Part shown: piece by piece, positions 1-8,280 of the stretch
Numbering within the stretch: position 1 is the first letter of the stretch
How the letters are laid out: the number at the start of each line of letters is the position of its first letter
Assembly: GCA_937875615.1 (NCBI GenBank)
Contig: CALNBU010001043.1
Coordinates: 1 to 19,307, forward strand
Length of the DNA: 19,307 bases
Source of the DNA: an uncultured Archangium sp.
GTDB lineage: Bacteria; Myxococcota; Myxococcia; Myxococcales; Myxococcaceae
Direction of reading: 5' to 3'
Notes under the pieces: model-generated
Databases searched by the model: none
Told to the model about the DNA's origin: nothing
Seen by the model: only the letters and a program-made list of their open reading frames with translations
Program-made: the position numbers and the translations under genes

Positions 1-165
1 TTGGGGTCGGTGCCATCTTCTGGCTGCCCCGCCTTCGAGATGGTGGTGCGCACCGGGGTGACCAAGGCCGGCCTGATGGCGGTGCTGGAGCCGTTGAAGG
101 TCGGAGAGAAGGTCATCGTGTCGCCGCCGCCCGGGCTGCACGACGGCTCGCTCATCACCCAGTGA
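1..165 (+). CDS. RND efflux periplasmic adaptor (HlyD/MFP family), C-terminal fragment
   Basis: The open frame runs from the window edge to a TGA at 163-165, giving the last 54 residues of a protein. The tail reads VVRTGVTKAGLMAVLEPLKV and then GEKVIV, which is the usual end of membrane-fusion proteins of RND pumps (a RTG...VLEGLKxGDxVVV-like strand pattern of the membrane-proximal domain). Such adaptors link the inner-membrane pump to the outer-membrane channel in the periplasm. Its stop lies 15 bases before the RND pump start, as expected for an adaptor-pump-channel operon. The first dozen residues match the family poorly, so the frame at the very edge is less certain. The family call rests on the short C-terminal pattern plus context. 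Confidence 0.75.
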   Translation: MGSVPSSGCPAFEMVVRTGVTKAGLMAVLEPLKVGEKVIVSPPPGLHDGSLITQ

Positions 166-180
166 AGGGAGACCTGATCC

Positions 181-3100
181 ATGCAATGGCTCGCTGAAAT
201 CTGCGTGAAGCGGCCCGTCTTTGCGACGGTGCTGTCGTTGGTCATCCTGGTGGTGGGCGGCGCGTTCTATACCCAGCTGGGCGTCGACCAGTTCCCCAAG
301 GTCGAGTTCCCGGTGGTGCTGGTGCAGACCGTGCAGGCCGGCTCCTCGCCCGAGGACATGGAGCGTGACGTCTCCGACAAGATCGAAGGCGCCGTCAACA
401 CCATCTCCGGCATCGACGAGCTGCGCAGCGTGTCCGCCGAGGGCGTCAGCCAGGTCATCGTCCAGTTCATCCTCGAGAAGAACGTCGACGTGGCCAGCCA
501 GGAGGTCCAGCAGAAGGTGAACGGCGTACTGGCCGAGCTGCCCAAGGGCATCGACCCGCCGGTCATCCGCAAGTTCGAGCCCGACGCCATCCCCGTGCTC
601 TTCGTCGCGCTGCGCGCGCCCGGCAAGTCGGTGCGCGAGGTGACGGACATCGCCGACCGCATCGTGCGCCGCCGCTTCGAGTCGGTGAGCGGCGTGGGGC
701 AGGTGACCATCATCGGTGGCCGCAAGCGCCAGATCGACGTGCAGGTCGACCCGGTGCAGCTCAAGGCCCTGGGCATCTCCCCGCTGGAGGTGGCCGCCGC
801 CATCAACGCGCAGAACATCACCCTGCCGGGTGGCCGCGTCGACACCAGCCGCGACTACCTCACGGTGCGCGTCAACGGTCGCGTGGAGTCGGTCGACGAG
901 CTCAAGGCCATCATCGTCCGCGACCAGGCCGGTCGCTCCATCAGGCTCGATGAGATCGCCACCGTCACCGACGGCGTGCAGGACGTCGACTCGTCAGCGA
1001 TGTGGAACGGTGAGCGCACGGTCATCCTCTCGGTGACCAAGCAGTCGGGCACCAACACGCTCGAGGTGGTCGAGGACGTCCGCGAGCGCATGGACGAGAC
1101 GCAGAAGGAGCTGCCGCAGGGCTTCTTCCTCGAGGTGCAGCGCGACGGCTCGGCGGTGGTGCGCACCTCGACCGACGCGGTCACCGAGCACCTCATCCTC
1201 GGCGCGCTCTTCGCGGCCATCATCGTGCTGCTCTTCCTCGGAAACTGGCGCAGCACCATCATCGCCGCGCTGGCCATCCCCACCTCCATCGTCGGCACCT
1301 TCGCCCTGATGAAGCTGCAGGGGTACACGCTCAACTCCATCACCCTGCTGGCGCTGGCGCTGGCGGTAGGCATCGTCATCGACGACGCCATCGTGGTGCT
1401 CGAGAACATCTTCCGCTTCGTGGAAGAGAAGGGCATGGACCCCAAGCGAGCGGCCATCGAGGGGACGAAGGAGATCGGCCTCGCGGTGATGGCCACCACG
1501 CTGTCGCTCATCGCCGTCTTCCTTCCCATCGCCTTCGTCGCCGGTGTGCCCGGTCGCTTCCTGGGGAGCTTCGGCGTCACCATGAGCTTCGCCATCGCGG
1601 TGTCGCTCTTCGTGTCCTTCACCCTGACTCCATCGTTGGCTTCGCGCTTCCTGAAGGTGCCGGACCACTCGAAGGGCAAGAACCCGATGGAGAAGCTGGT
1701 CGACATCTTCTACCGGCCCATCGAGCGGTTGTACGTGGCGGTGCTGGGGTGGGTGATGCAGCGTCGATGGGTCATCGCCATCGCCTCGGTGCTGTCGTTG
1801 CTGGCGGTGGGCCCCCTGGCCGCGAAGGCCAAGAAGGGCTTCCTGCCCATCGACGACCGCGCGCAGTTCGAGGTCATCGTGCGCCTGCCCGAAGGTCGCT
1901 CGGTGCCGGCGACCGAGCTGGTCGGCGAGCGCATCGCGCGCCTCATCCGTCAGGAGCCCGAGGTGACGGCCACGCTGCTCACCATCGGCGACGACGCGGC
2001 CAAGACGCCGAACCAGGCGCGCATCTACGTGAAGATGGTGCCGCCCGACGTTCGTGAGATCACGCAGAACGACTTCAAGAACAAGATGCGCGAGATGCTG
2101 CTGCCGCTGATGTCGGCGGATCTCAAGCTGAACATCGCCGACGTGAACGAGTTCGGCGGTGGTCAGGCCGCGCAGCGCATCCAGTATCTGGTGGCCGGGC
2201 CCGACATCGACGTGCTGGCCGAATACTCGGAGAAGATCCTGGCGCGCCTCAAGAAGGAGGTGCCCATCGCCGTCGACGTCGACACCTCGCTGGTGCTGGG
2301 CAAGCCGGAGCTCGGCGTGTACGTCGATCGCCAGCGGGCCGCGGACCTGGGCGTGCAGGTGCTCGATGTGGCGCAGGCGCTCCAGTACCTGGTGGCCGGT
2401 CAGAAGGTGTCGAACTACTCCGAGGGCGGCGAGCAGTACGACGTGCGCATGCGCGCCACCTCCGAGTACCGCAGCGACGAAGACGCGCTGCGGCTCATCA
2501 CCGTGCCTTCGCGCAAGCTGGGGTTGGTGTCGCTGTCCGACGTGGTGAGGGTGCAGAGCGGCTCCAGCCCGTCGAACATCCAGCGCTACCAGCGCGAGCG
2601 CCAGGTCACCATCATGGCCAACGCCGGCCCCGGCCAGTCCGAGGGCGAGGTGGGCGACGCGGTGAAGGCGGTGCTCGACCAGGAGGTGCTGAAGATGGGC
2701 AAGGGCTACACGGTGAAGGCGCAGGGGCAGACCAAGCTGATGCGCGAGACCGGGCTCTCGTTCATCCTCGGGCTGCTGGCGAGCTTCGTCTTCATGTACC
2801 TGATCCTTGCGGCGCAGTTCGAGTCGTGGCTGCACCCGGTGACCATCCTCATCTCGCTGCCGCTGACACTGCCCTACGCCATCGCCTCGATCATCCTCTT
2901 CGACCAGGCGCTCGACATGTACAGCTTCCTCGGCATCTTCGTGCTGTTCGGCGTGGTGAAGAAGAACGCCATTCTGCAGATCGACCACTCCAACCATCTG
3001 CGCGAACAGCTCGAGCCCGAGCTGGAGGCGGCGCTGGAGGAGGCCGCCAGGGCGCCTACGCTCACCCGCATGCGCGGCGTGCTGATGGAGCGCCTGGGCG

Positions 3101-3507
3101 AGAAGGTGGGCGCGGAGCGGCTGGCGCGCGCGCTCGACAAGGCCGACTTCCGCGACTTCGTGGGCGTCGAGAAGGCGGTGCGCAAGGCCGCGCGTCTGCA
3201 GGCCATCATGGAGGCGAACAAGGACCGCCTCCGCCCGATTCTGATGACCACCTTCGCCTTCGTGGCCGGCATGATTCCGCTGGTCACCGCGCGCGGCATC
3301 GGCTCCGGGTTCAACCGCGCCACCGCCGGTGTGGTGGTGGGCGGTCAGCTGTTGTCGCTGGTGCTGACGCTGCTGGCGGTGCCGGCCGTGTACGCCTTCT
3401 TCGACGACATCTCGATGCTGGTGCGCCGGTGGAGAGACCGGCGGGCCGAACACTCCACGGAGTCCACCGCGACGCATGAAGTCGCGCTGGCGGAGGCAGG
3501 GAAATGA
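181..3507 (+). CDS. RND multidrug efflux pump, HAE1/AcrB family, with extra cytoplasmic loop segment
   Basis: 1108-residue inner-membrane proton-driven pump that would export hydrophobic or amphiphilic compounds through the adaptor and TolC-like channel encoded beside it. The start follows AAGGGAG (165-171) by nine bases. The N-terminus has the family's KRPVFATVLSLVIL first membrane helix and a GVDQFPKVEFP periplasmic entry. Helices cluster at about residues 336-500, 531-550 and 860-1085. The proton-relay pair is D401-D402 in the GIVIDDAIVVLEN helix, and the relay lysine is K927 or K928 in VVKKNAIL. The RPILMTTFAFVAGMIPL signature is intact. The unusual part is about residues 943-1003: a charged, helix-prone stretch of roughly 57 residues more than AcrB has between KNAIL and RPILMT. 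Substrate cannot be told from sequence. Confidence 0.97.
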   Translation: MQWLAEICVKRPVFATVLSLVILVVGGAFYTQLGVDQFPKVEFPVVLVQTVQAGSSPEDMERDVSDKIEGAVNTISGIDELRSVSAEGVSQVIVQFILEKNVDVASQEVQQKVNGVLAELPKGIDPPVIRKFEPDAIPVLFVALRAPGKSVREVTDIADRIVRRRFESVSGVGQVTIIGGRKRQIDVQVDPVQLKALGISPLEVAAAINAQNITLPGGRVDTSRDYLTVRVNGRVESVDELKAIIVRDQAGRSIRLDEIATVTDGVQDVDSSAMWNGERTVILSVTKQSGTNTLEVVEDVRERMDETQKELPQGFFLEVQRDGSAVVRTSTDAVTEHLILGALFAAIIVLLFLGNWRSTIIAALAIPTSIVGTFALMKLQGYTLNSITLLALALAVGIVIDDAIVVLENIFRFVEEKGMDPKRAAIEGTKEIGLAVMATTLSLIAVFLPIAFVAGVPGRFLGSFGVTMSFAIAVSLFVSFTLTPSLASRFLKVPDHSKGKNPMEKLVDIFYRPIERLYVAVLGWVMQRRWVIAIASVLSLLAVGPLAAKAKKGFLPIDDRAQFEVIVRLPEGRSVPATELVGERIARLIRQEPEVTATLLTIGDDAAKTPNQARIYVKMVPPDVREITQNDFKNKMREMLLPLMSADLKLNIADVNEFGGGQAAQRIQYLVAGPDIDVLAEYSEKILARLKKEVPIAVDVDTSLVLGKPELGVYVDRQRAADLGVQVLDVAQALQYLVAGQKVSNYSEGGEQYDVRMRATSEYRSDEDALRLITVPSRKLGLVSLSDVVRVQSGSSPSNIQRYQRERQVTIMANAGPGQSEGEVGDAVKAVLDQEVLKMGKGYTVKAQGQTKLMRETGLSFILGLLASFVFMYLILAAQFESWLHPVTILISLPLTLPYAIASIILFDQALDMYSFLGIFVLFGVVKKNAILQIDHSNHLREQLEPELEAALEEAARAPTLTRMRGVLMERLGEKVGAERLARALDKADFRDFVGVEKAVRKAARLQAIMEANKDRLRPILMTTFAFVAGMIPLVTARGIGSGFNRATAGVVVGGQLLSLVLTLLAVPAVYAFFDDISMLVRRWRDRRAEHSTESTATHEVALAEAGK

Positions 3508-4769
3508 AGAGCGTGTTGTTGTTGCTGGTGTCGTCGACCGCGCTGGCGCAGGCCGACCTGAAGAGCTTCCTCGACGCTGCGGAGTCGGCCAACGTCGACC
3601 AACGCATCACCGTGGAGGCGCGGAATCGCGCCGCCGCGGAGTACCGGGCGGCGTGGAGCGCGCTGCTGCCGTCGCTCACCGCGCAGGCCGGCTGGACCCA
3701 CAACCAGTACGACGCGGTCACCCAGTTCCCGGACAGCACCAGCCCGACCGGCCTCCGGGAGCTGGTCATCATCCCCAAGAATCAGCTCGACGCCTCGCTG
3801 CGTTTCGAGCTGCCGCTCATCGACACCCAGCGGTGGATTCGTGCCGCCTCCGCCGGCGTCAGCAACGACTCCGCGGAGCTGCGGGAGCAGGTGACGAAGG
3901 ACCAGGTCCGCCGGCAGGTGGTGGCCGCCTACTACGGCTACGCGGCGGCGCTGGCCACCCAGGAGTCGGCGAAGAAGTCGGCCGGCGTGGCGGAGGCGCA
4001 GCTCAAGTTGATGGAGATCCGGACTCAGGCCGGCGCCACCACCGAGCTCGACCTGTCGCGCGCGCGCTCCGAGATGCAGCGCACGCGGCAGATGGTGGCC
4101 GACGCGGCGGTGCTGGCCTCGACCTCGCGGCGCACGCTGCGCACGCTCACCGGCATCGAGGCGCCCGGCGCCATGCCCGAGTGGCAGGACAACCTCAGCC
4201 CGGAGGCGCCGCTGGAGGAGCTCGAGGGCCGCATCGACGCGCTGCCGGCCGTGCAGGCCGCGGACAAAGACGCCTCGGCCACGGAGCTGGCGGCCACCGG
4301 GGCTGGGTTGGCGCTGGTGCCGACGGTGGCGGCGAACTTCACGCAGCGCTTCACCAACGCCACCGGCTTCCAGGGACGGGACTCGCTCTACACCGCCGGG
4401 GTCACCGCCACCTGGCGCCTCGACGCGCCCACCTTCATGAACATGGGGGTGGTCAACGCGGCGGCCAGCCAGGCGCGCCTGGCGGTGGAGAAGACGAAGC
4501 TGGCGGCGCGGGACCAGGTGAACGCCGACTGGCAGCGCCTCAACGCGGCCCTCATCAAGATTGACGCGGCGAAGGCGCAGGTGGAGTCCGCGCAGCGCGC
4601 CGCGCAGGTCTCGAAGGACCGCTACGCCGTCGGCTCCGCCACCCAGGTGGACGTGATTCAGGCCGAGCGCGACCTCTTCGGCGCCGAGGTGGCGCAGATT
4701 TCGGCGCGCACCGAGCTGGCGACGGCCCGCGCGTCGCTGCGGCTGTCAGCCGCGCTGCCCCTGGAGTGA
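3504..4769 (+). CDS. TolC-family outer-membrane efflux channel
   Basis: 421-residue outer-membrane factor. Residues 1-15 form a signal peptide ending ALA, with likely cleavage before QADL. The body shows the long alanine-, glutamine- and arginine-rich helices of the TolC periplasmic tunnel in two repeated halves, for example RRQVVAAYYGYAAALATQES and later QVESAQRAAQVSKDRYAVGS. The latter is followed by ATQVDVIQAERDL, the usual 'G..t..dvl.a...l' motif near the C-terminus. Its ATG (3504-3506) overlaps the pump stop as ATGA, so translation is probably coupled and the three efflux genes form one operon. The 3' end overlaps the convergent GGDEF gene by 24 bases, leaving no room for a conventional terminator between them. 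Confidence 0.95.
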   Translation: MKSVLLLLVSSTALAQADLKSFLDAAESANVDQRITVEARNRAAAEYRAAWSALLPSLTAQAGWTHNQYDAVTQFPDSTSPTGLRELVIIPKNQLDASLRFELPLIDTQRWIRAASAGVSNDSAELREQVTKDQVRRQVVAAYYGYAAALATQESAKKSAGVAEAQLKLMEIRTQAGATTELDLSRARSEMQRTRQMVADAAVLASTSRRTLRTLTGIEAPGAMPEWQDNLSPEAPLEELEGRIDALPAVQAADKDASATELAATGAGLALVPTVAANFTQRFTNATGFQGRDSLYTAGVTATWRLDAPTFMNMGVVNAAASQARLAVEKTKLAARDQVNADWQRLNAALIKIDAAKAQVESAQRAAQVSKDRYAVGSATQVDVIQAERDLFGAEVAQISARTELATARASLRLSAALPLE

Positions 4770-5870
4770 CGTCTCCCGGGCGCCCGCCGCGCGGTTCTTG
4801 CCCGCGCGCTTGGCGGTGTACATCGCCTCGTCGGCGACGCGCATGAGCGCGCTGACCTCGGTGCCGTCGGCCGGGTACAGCGCATAGCCGACGCTCGCGG
4901 AGACCTGGAGCGTCGCGCCGCCCACCGCGACCGGCGCCTCGGCGGCGGTGAGAATCTCCGCGGTGCGCGCGGCGCAGTCCGCGTCGTGGTGGACCCCGTC
5001 GAGCACCACCACGAATTCATCTCCGCCCAGCCGGCCCACCGCCTCGCCGCAGGCCAGGAAGCGTTGGCTGACGGCGCGCAGCAGCGCGTCGCCCATGGCG
5101 TGACCCCGGGTGTCGTTGATGGCCTTGAAGCCGTCGAGGTCGACCAGCGCCAGCGCGAAGGGTTGCCCGTGCTCGACCCTGGTCTGCAGCGCCTCGAGCA
5201 GCGCCCGCCTCGACAGCAGCCCGGTGAGGGCGTCGAAGCTGGCCAGGTCTGACATGCGCCGCTGCAGCTGCAGCAACTCCAGCAGCGCGGCGTGGCGCTT
5301 CTTGAGGAAGCTGAGCTGCAGCACCGCCACGCTCAGCGCGCTGACGCCGATGAGCCGGGTGCCACCATCGCCGCGCCACAACAGCGCCAACGCCGGAGGG
5401 ACGATGCCCAACAGCGCCGAGGCGAGCGCGGCGCTGGGGATGGCGCTCATGGCCTGCGCCAGGCACAGCGCGCCGAAGGCGAGGGCCACCGGCAGCAACA
5501 CCTGGTTGCCGACCAGCCGGGTGGCGGTGACCCAGGTGGTGAAGGCGCTCGCCGCCGACATCACCACCAGCAACAGCACCTGGGCCACGCGCAGCTGGCG
5601 CTCGGCGTCGTCGAAGGCCACCGGCCGGGCTCCCCACCGGAGCCATTGGACCAACCGCACCACGGCGACCAGCCCGAGGAGCGCGGTCCACCCGAAGGCG
5701 CGCGGGTCCACGCCCGCGGCCCACAGCGCGTAGTTGGCCATTCCCAGGTTGAGGAGCGCGATGGCGTGCGCCACGGGGAGGGTGTCGCGCAGCGCGGCGT
5801 GCTGGTGTTGCACCAGCGCGGCGTGCAGCGCCTCCGGGGCTTCGGGGAACGGCCACGACCACGGCCTCAT
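4746..5870 (-). CDS. Membrane-anchored GGDEF protein, probable diguanylate cyclase
   Basis: 374 residues from an ATG at 5870-5868. The open frame extends upstream to 6725, but the extra part is antisense to the EF-hand gene and looks non-coding. Residues about 30-185 contain five or six hydrophobic segments with no family I recognise. The C-terminal half is a GGDEF domain: DALTGLLSRR, DLDGFKAINDTRGHAMGDAL (metal and guanine-binding residues), GGDEF at 282-286 and ADEAMYTAKRAGKNR. It should condense two GTP to cyclic di-GMP at the inner membrane. The RxxD inhibitory site normally five residues before GGDEF is absent (ACGE there), so canonical product inhibition is unlikely. No clear Shine-Dalgarno sequence precedes the ATG, which makes the exact start less certain. 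The 3' end overlaps tolC tail to tail. Confidence 0.92.
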   Translation of the reverse strand: MRPWSWPFPEAPEALHAALVQHQHAALRDTLPVAHAIALLNLGMANYALWAAGVDPRAFGWTALLGLVAVVRLVQWLRWGARPVAFDDAERQLRVAQVLLLVVMSAASAFTTWVTATRLVGNQVLLPVALAFGALCLAQAMSAIPSAALASALLGIVPPALALLWRGDGGTRLIGVSALSVAVLQLSFLKKRHAALLELLQLQRRMSDLASFDALTGLLSRRALLEALQTRVEHGQPFALALVDLDGFKAINDTRGHAMGDALLRAVSQRFLACGEAVGRLGGDEFVVVLDGVHHDADCAARTAEILTAAEAPVAVGGATLQVSASVGYALYPADGTEVSALMRVADEAMYTAKRAGKNRAAGARETSLQGQRG

Positions 5871-5936
5871 CGGCGCGCCGCCCGGGCCTGAGGGAGAACC
5901 AGCGCTCGCCTGCTCGACGTCGTCACGGGGGACGGC

Positions 5937-5965
5937 ACTGTAGCGGAGCCTCCGGGCCCGGCCAA
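5937..5965 (-). promoter_or_regulatory. Candidate sigma70-type promoter for the GGDEF gene
   Basis: On the minus strand TTGGCC (5965-5960) and TACAGT (5942-5937) are separated by 17 bases. Each hexamer matches four of six consensus positions. A transcript would begin near 5930, about 60 bases before the proposed ATG at 5870. This is pattern matching only; high-GC genomes often use weaker promoters. Confidence 0.3.
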
Positions 5966-6062
5966 CGCGGGTCGACGGCGCGCGCCGGCCAGGGCGTGAC
6001 AACCAGGTGACGGCTGCATCGAGCGCTTGAAGTGGGGGGTCGGCCTGCGCAGAGTGCCGCCC

Positions 6063-6785
6063 ATGGCCACGATGAAAGTGAAGATTGCCGACTTCGCGAA
6101 GTCGGCCCGCGCCTACGCGCAGGCGCAGCTGAAGCAGGCGAACCTCGACGGCAACACCACGCTCTCGCTGGCGGAGGCGGCGCGGCTGCCGGCCGACCTG
6201 CAGGACAACTTCGTCAAGCACGGGAAGGTCAAGGTCAGCCTCAAGACCTTCGTCGACGACTTCGTGAAGACCATCACCGAGGGCGCGAAGCTGGCCGACA
6301 AGAACGGCGACGGCTACCTCACCAAGACCGACGGCCGGCGACTGCCCGCCAGCGTGCGCGACAACTTCAACAGCTACGTCGCCGCCTTCCGTGACCCCTG
6401 GGCCCCCGCCTCGTCGGTGAATGACGACACCGCGGCGGGCACCATCGACGCGCACCTGGCGGCCTGGGGGACGCCGGCCATTTCCTACGCGGACGCCTTC
6501 GCGCGCGCCGTCGACGCGGTGCTGACCGAAGAAGAGGGCGAGACGCCGCGCGCCATCATCCGCCAGATTCATGGAGACCAGCTCAGCCAGGACCAGCTCA
6601 ACGCGGCGGTGCGCGAAGCGGTGAAGGGGTTGACGCTGTTGCCGGTGGGTGAGTCCGACGAGGAGGGCACCGACCCCGCGAGCGCGTGGATTTTCAGCGT
6701 GCGCCACCAGACGGGCAGCGACCACGGCTTCTGGGTGGCCGTCGACCGCAACACGGGCGACGCCACCGTCAGCGGCTTCAACTGA
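6063..6785 (+). CDS. EF-hand protein with duplicated EF-hand/RLPA-DNF units
   Basis: 240-residue protein without signal peptide or membrane helix. I chose the ATG at 6063; an in-frame TTG at 6027 would add 12 residues, and a second ATG lies at 6072. No start has a strong ribosome site. Two EF-hand-like loops are visible: residues 27-38 (N1, D3, N5, E12; degenerate because glycine 6 is threonine) and 79-90 (DKNGDGYLTKTD, close to canonical). Each loop is followed by an RLPA-x(3)-DNF motif at the same distance, so the N-terminal half is a tandem duplication with a 52-residue period. The C-terminal half (about 115-240) ends in FWVAVDRNTGDATVSGFN and matches no family I can name. Calcium binding is likely for the second loop; cellular role unknown. 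It faces the GGDEF gene divergently and ends nine bases before the convergent M50 gene. Confidence 0.85.
   Translation: MATMKVKIADFAKSARAYAQAQLKQANLDGNTTLSLAEAARLPADLQDNFVKHGKVKVSLKTFVDDFVKTITEGAKLADKNGDGYLTKTDGRRLPASVRDNFNSYVAAFRDPWAPASSVNDDTAAGTIDAHLAAWGTPAISYADAFARAVDAVLTEEEGETPRAIIRQIHGDQLSQDQLNAAVREAVKGLTLLPVGESDEEGTDPASAWIFSVRHQTGSDHGFWVAVDRNTGDATVSGFN
6141..6368 (+). repeat. Internal protein duplication: two EF-hand + RLPA/DNF units
   Basis: Codons for residues 27-50 (6141-6212) and 79-102 (6297-6368) encode aligned 24-residue units without gaps. Each has a 12-residue EF-hand-type loop, two residues, RLPA, three variable residues and DNF. The repeat is at protein level; the DNA copies have diverged. 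Confidence 0.7.
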
Positions 6786-6794
6786 ACGCGACGT

Positions 6795-8204
6795 TCACGC
6801 CCGCGCGCCGAGCGAGCCCAGCCACGCCTGAAAGTCGGGGCGCGCCCGCAGGCTCTTGAGGTCGGCGTCGGTGGCGGCCTCGTCGGCGTCGGCGAAGCCG
6901 TTCTGCGAGGCCAGCGTCAGCATCCGCAGCGCGTCGTCGGCCCGCCCCGCCAGCGCCCACGCGCACGCCGCGGTGTAGGCGTGCGTGGCCGTCGGCTCCT
7001 CGCGGAAGGCGGCCTCGGCGGCGCTCGCGGCCTGCACGTATTCTTTGCGCAGGTAGAGCACCCGCTCCGCCGCCGCCCACGCGCGCGCCATGCGCACGCC
7101 GGGCAGCGCGCGCGCCTCGGCTTCCTTCCCTGCGCGCAGCAGCGCGCCGGCGTACTCGTGGAGAATCGTCTCGTCCTGGTCCTGTTGGGCGGCCTGCGCC
7201 CACAGGGGCAGCGCCCGCGTCTCGTCGCCGATGAGCGAGAAGGCCGCGGCCAGCGCGTGGGTGGGCAGCACCAGCCCCTGCACCTGACTGAAGTGGTCGA
7301 GGGCCTTTCTCCCCTGGCCCTGCTTGAGCGCCACCCAGCCCAACAGCACGTGCGCGCGGCTGCGCAGCAGCGCCGGCGTCTGCGGCGCGTCGACCAGCCC
7401 GCGGGCCAGCGCCCCGGCCTCGTCGAGCTGGCGCTCGCGGTACAGCGCCTCGGCGCGCTCGACGACGGCGGTGAGCGGGTGGGCCATGGGGCCCTCCGGG
7501 AGCTCTCCCCGTTGCCAGGCGGTGAGGTTGGAGATGGTGCGCGCCGACATCATCAACACCACGATGCCCAGCAGCGGCATCGCCGCTACGAAGGCCAGCA
7601 CCAGCAGGCCGATGGAGAAGGCGAGGGCCACCAGCTGCGCGAAGAGGAAGCCGTTGCGCCCGAAGGCGCGCGTCAGCACCAGCTCGGTGATGCGGCCGCC
7701 GTCGAAGGAGCTGATGGGCAGCAGGTTGAGCACCGTCCACGCGAGGTTGGCGTAGAAGATTCCGAAGGCGAAGTAGTACAGGCCGGAGGTGTGGCCGTGG
7801 CTGAGCAGCGCCACCAGCCCGAAGGCCACGCCGAAGAGCAACCCCGCCGCGGGCCCGGCGAGCGTCAGCAGCACCTGTCGCCACCACTCGAGCAGCGGAA
7901 TCCCCGGCTCGTAGGTGGCGCCCCCCAGGCCCACGAAGTGAATCGAGGGCTTCAGCCCGTAGATGCGCGCGACGACGGCGTGCCCCAGCTCGTGGGCGAA
8001 GACCGAGAGCGAGACGAGCACCATCCACACCGCCAGCACCACGCCGAACGTCAACGCGTGCCTGGGGTGGCTGGTGTCGCCCAGCACGTCGCCCGGCCAG
8101 CCCGGGCTGGGCACAGACATGAAGCTGTAGCCGATGAAGGCGCTCAACAGCAGGTGGCCGAACTGCACCTCGACGGGGATGGGCCCGAAGCGAAAGCGGA
8201 ACAC
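6795..8204 (-). CDS. M50-family (site-2-type) membrane metalloprotease with C-terminal helical-repeat half
   Basis: 469 residues from a GTG at 8204-8202. The frame stays open to 8291, but the extra part would overlap the divergent dus start and encodes no membrane-protein-like sequence. The N-terminal half (to about 230) is multi-spanning and carries HELGH at 71-75 (zinc ligands H71 and H75, catalytic E72). NLLPISSFDGG follows at 160-170 with the third ligand D168. These are the two hallmark motifs of site-2 proteases, which cut substrates in or near the membrane. The C-terminal half (about 240-469) is soluble and made of paired alanine-rich helices (for example LLGWVALKQGQGRKALDHF) that look like TPR repeats, possibly for protein binding. 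No PDZ domain is apparent. No Shine-Dalgarno sequence is seen before the GTG, so the start is moderately certain. Confidence 0.9.
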   Translation of the reverse strand: MFRFRFGPIPVEVQFGHLLLSAFIGYSFMSVPSPGWPGDVLGDTSHPRHALTFGVVLAVWMVLVSLSVFAHELGHAVVARIYGLKPSIHFVGLGGATYEPGIPLLEWWRQVLLTLAGPAAGLLFGVAFGLVALLSHGHTSGLYYFAFGIFYANLAWTVLNLLPISSFDGGRITELVLTRAFGRNGFLFAQLVALAFSIGLLVLAFVAAMPLLGIVVLMMSARTISNLTAWQRGELPEGPMAHPLTAVVERAEALYRERQLDEAGALARGLVDAPQTPALLRSRAHVLLGWVALKQGQGRKALDHFSQVQGLVLPTHALAAAFSLIGDETRALPLWAQAAQQDQDETILHEYAGALLRAGKEAEARALPGVRMARAWAAAERVLYLRKEYVQAASAAEAAFREEPTATHAYTAACAWALAGRADDALRMLTLASQNGFADADEAATDADLKSLRARPDFQAWLGSLGARA

Positions 8205-8280
8205 GGGGTACGCATAACACCGCTGGTGGGCGCGGTGCTGTCTTGCCTCGCCCCGGCGCTTGCCGGTACAGGCAGGCGCG

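Noticed and set aside
1..45. Possible frameshift at the start of the adaptor fragment (another frame reads VGAIFWLPR)
   Set aside because: Only about 15 codons are visible before the window edge, too few to tell a frameshift from normal family variation.
994..3477. 827-residue open frame on the minus strand opposite the RND pump gene
   Set aside because: It is His/Arg/Gln-rich, lacks any motif, and lies fully antisense to a clear pump gene. Long antisense frames are expected in very GC-rich coding DNA.
5871..6725. Upstream extension of the GGDEF frame by 285 residues
   Set aside because: It is antisense to the EF-hand gene, has no domain pattern, and crosses the candidate promoter. The ATG at 5870 directly precedes the first plausible membrane-protein sequence.
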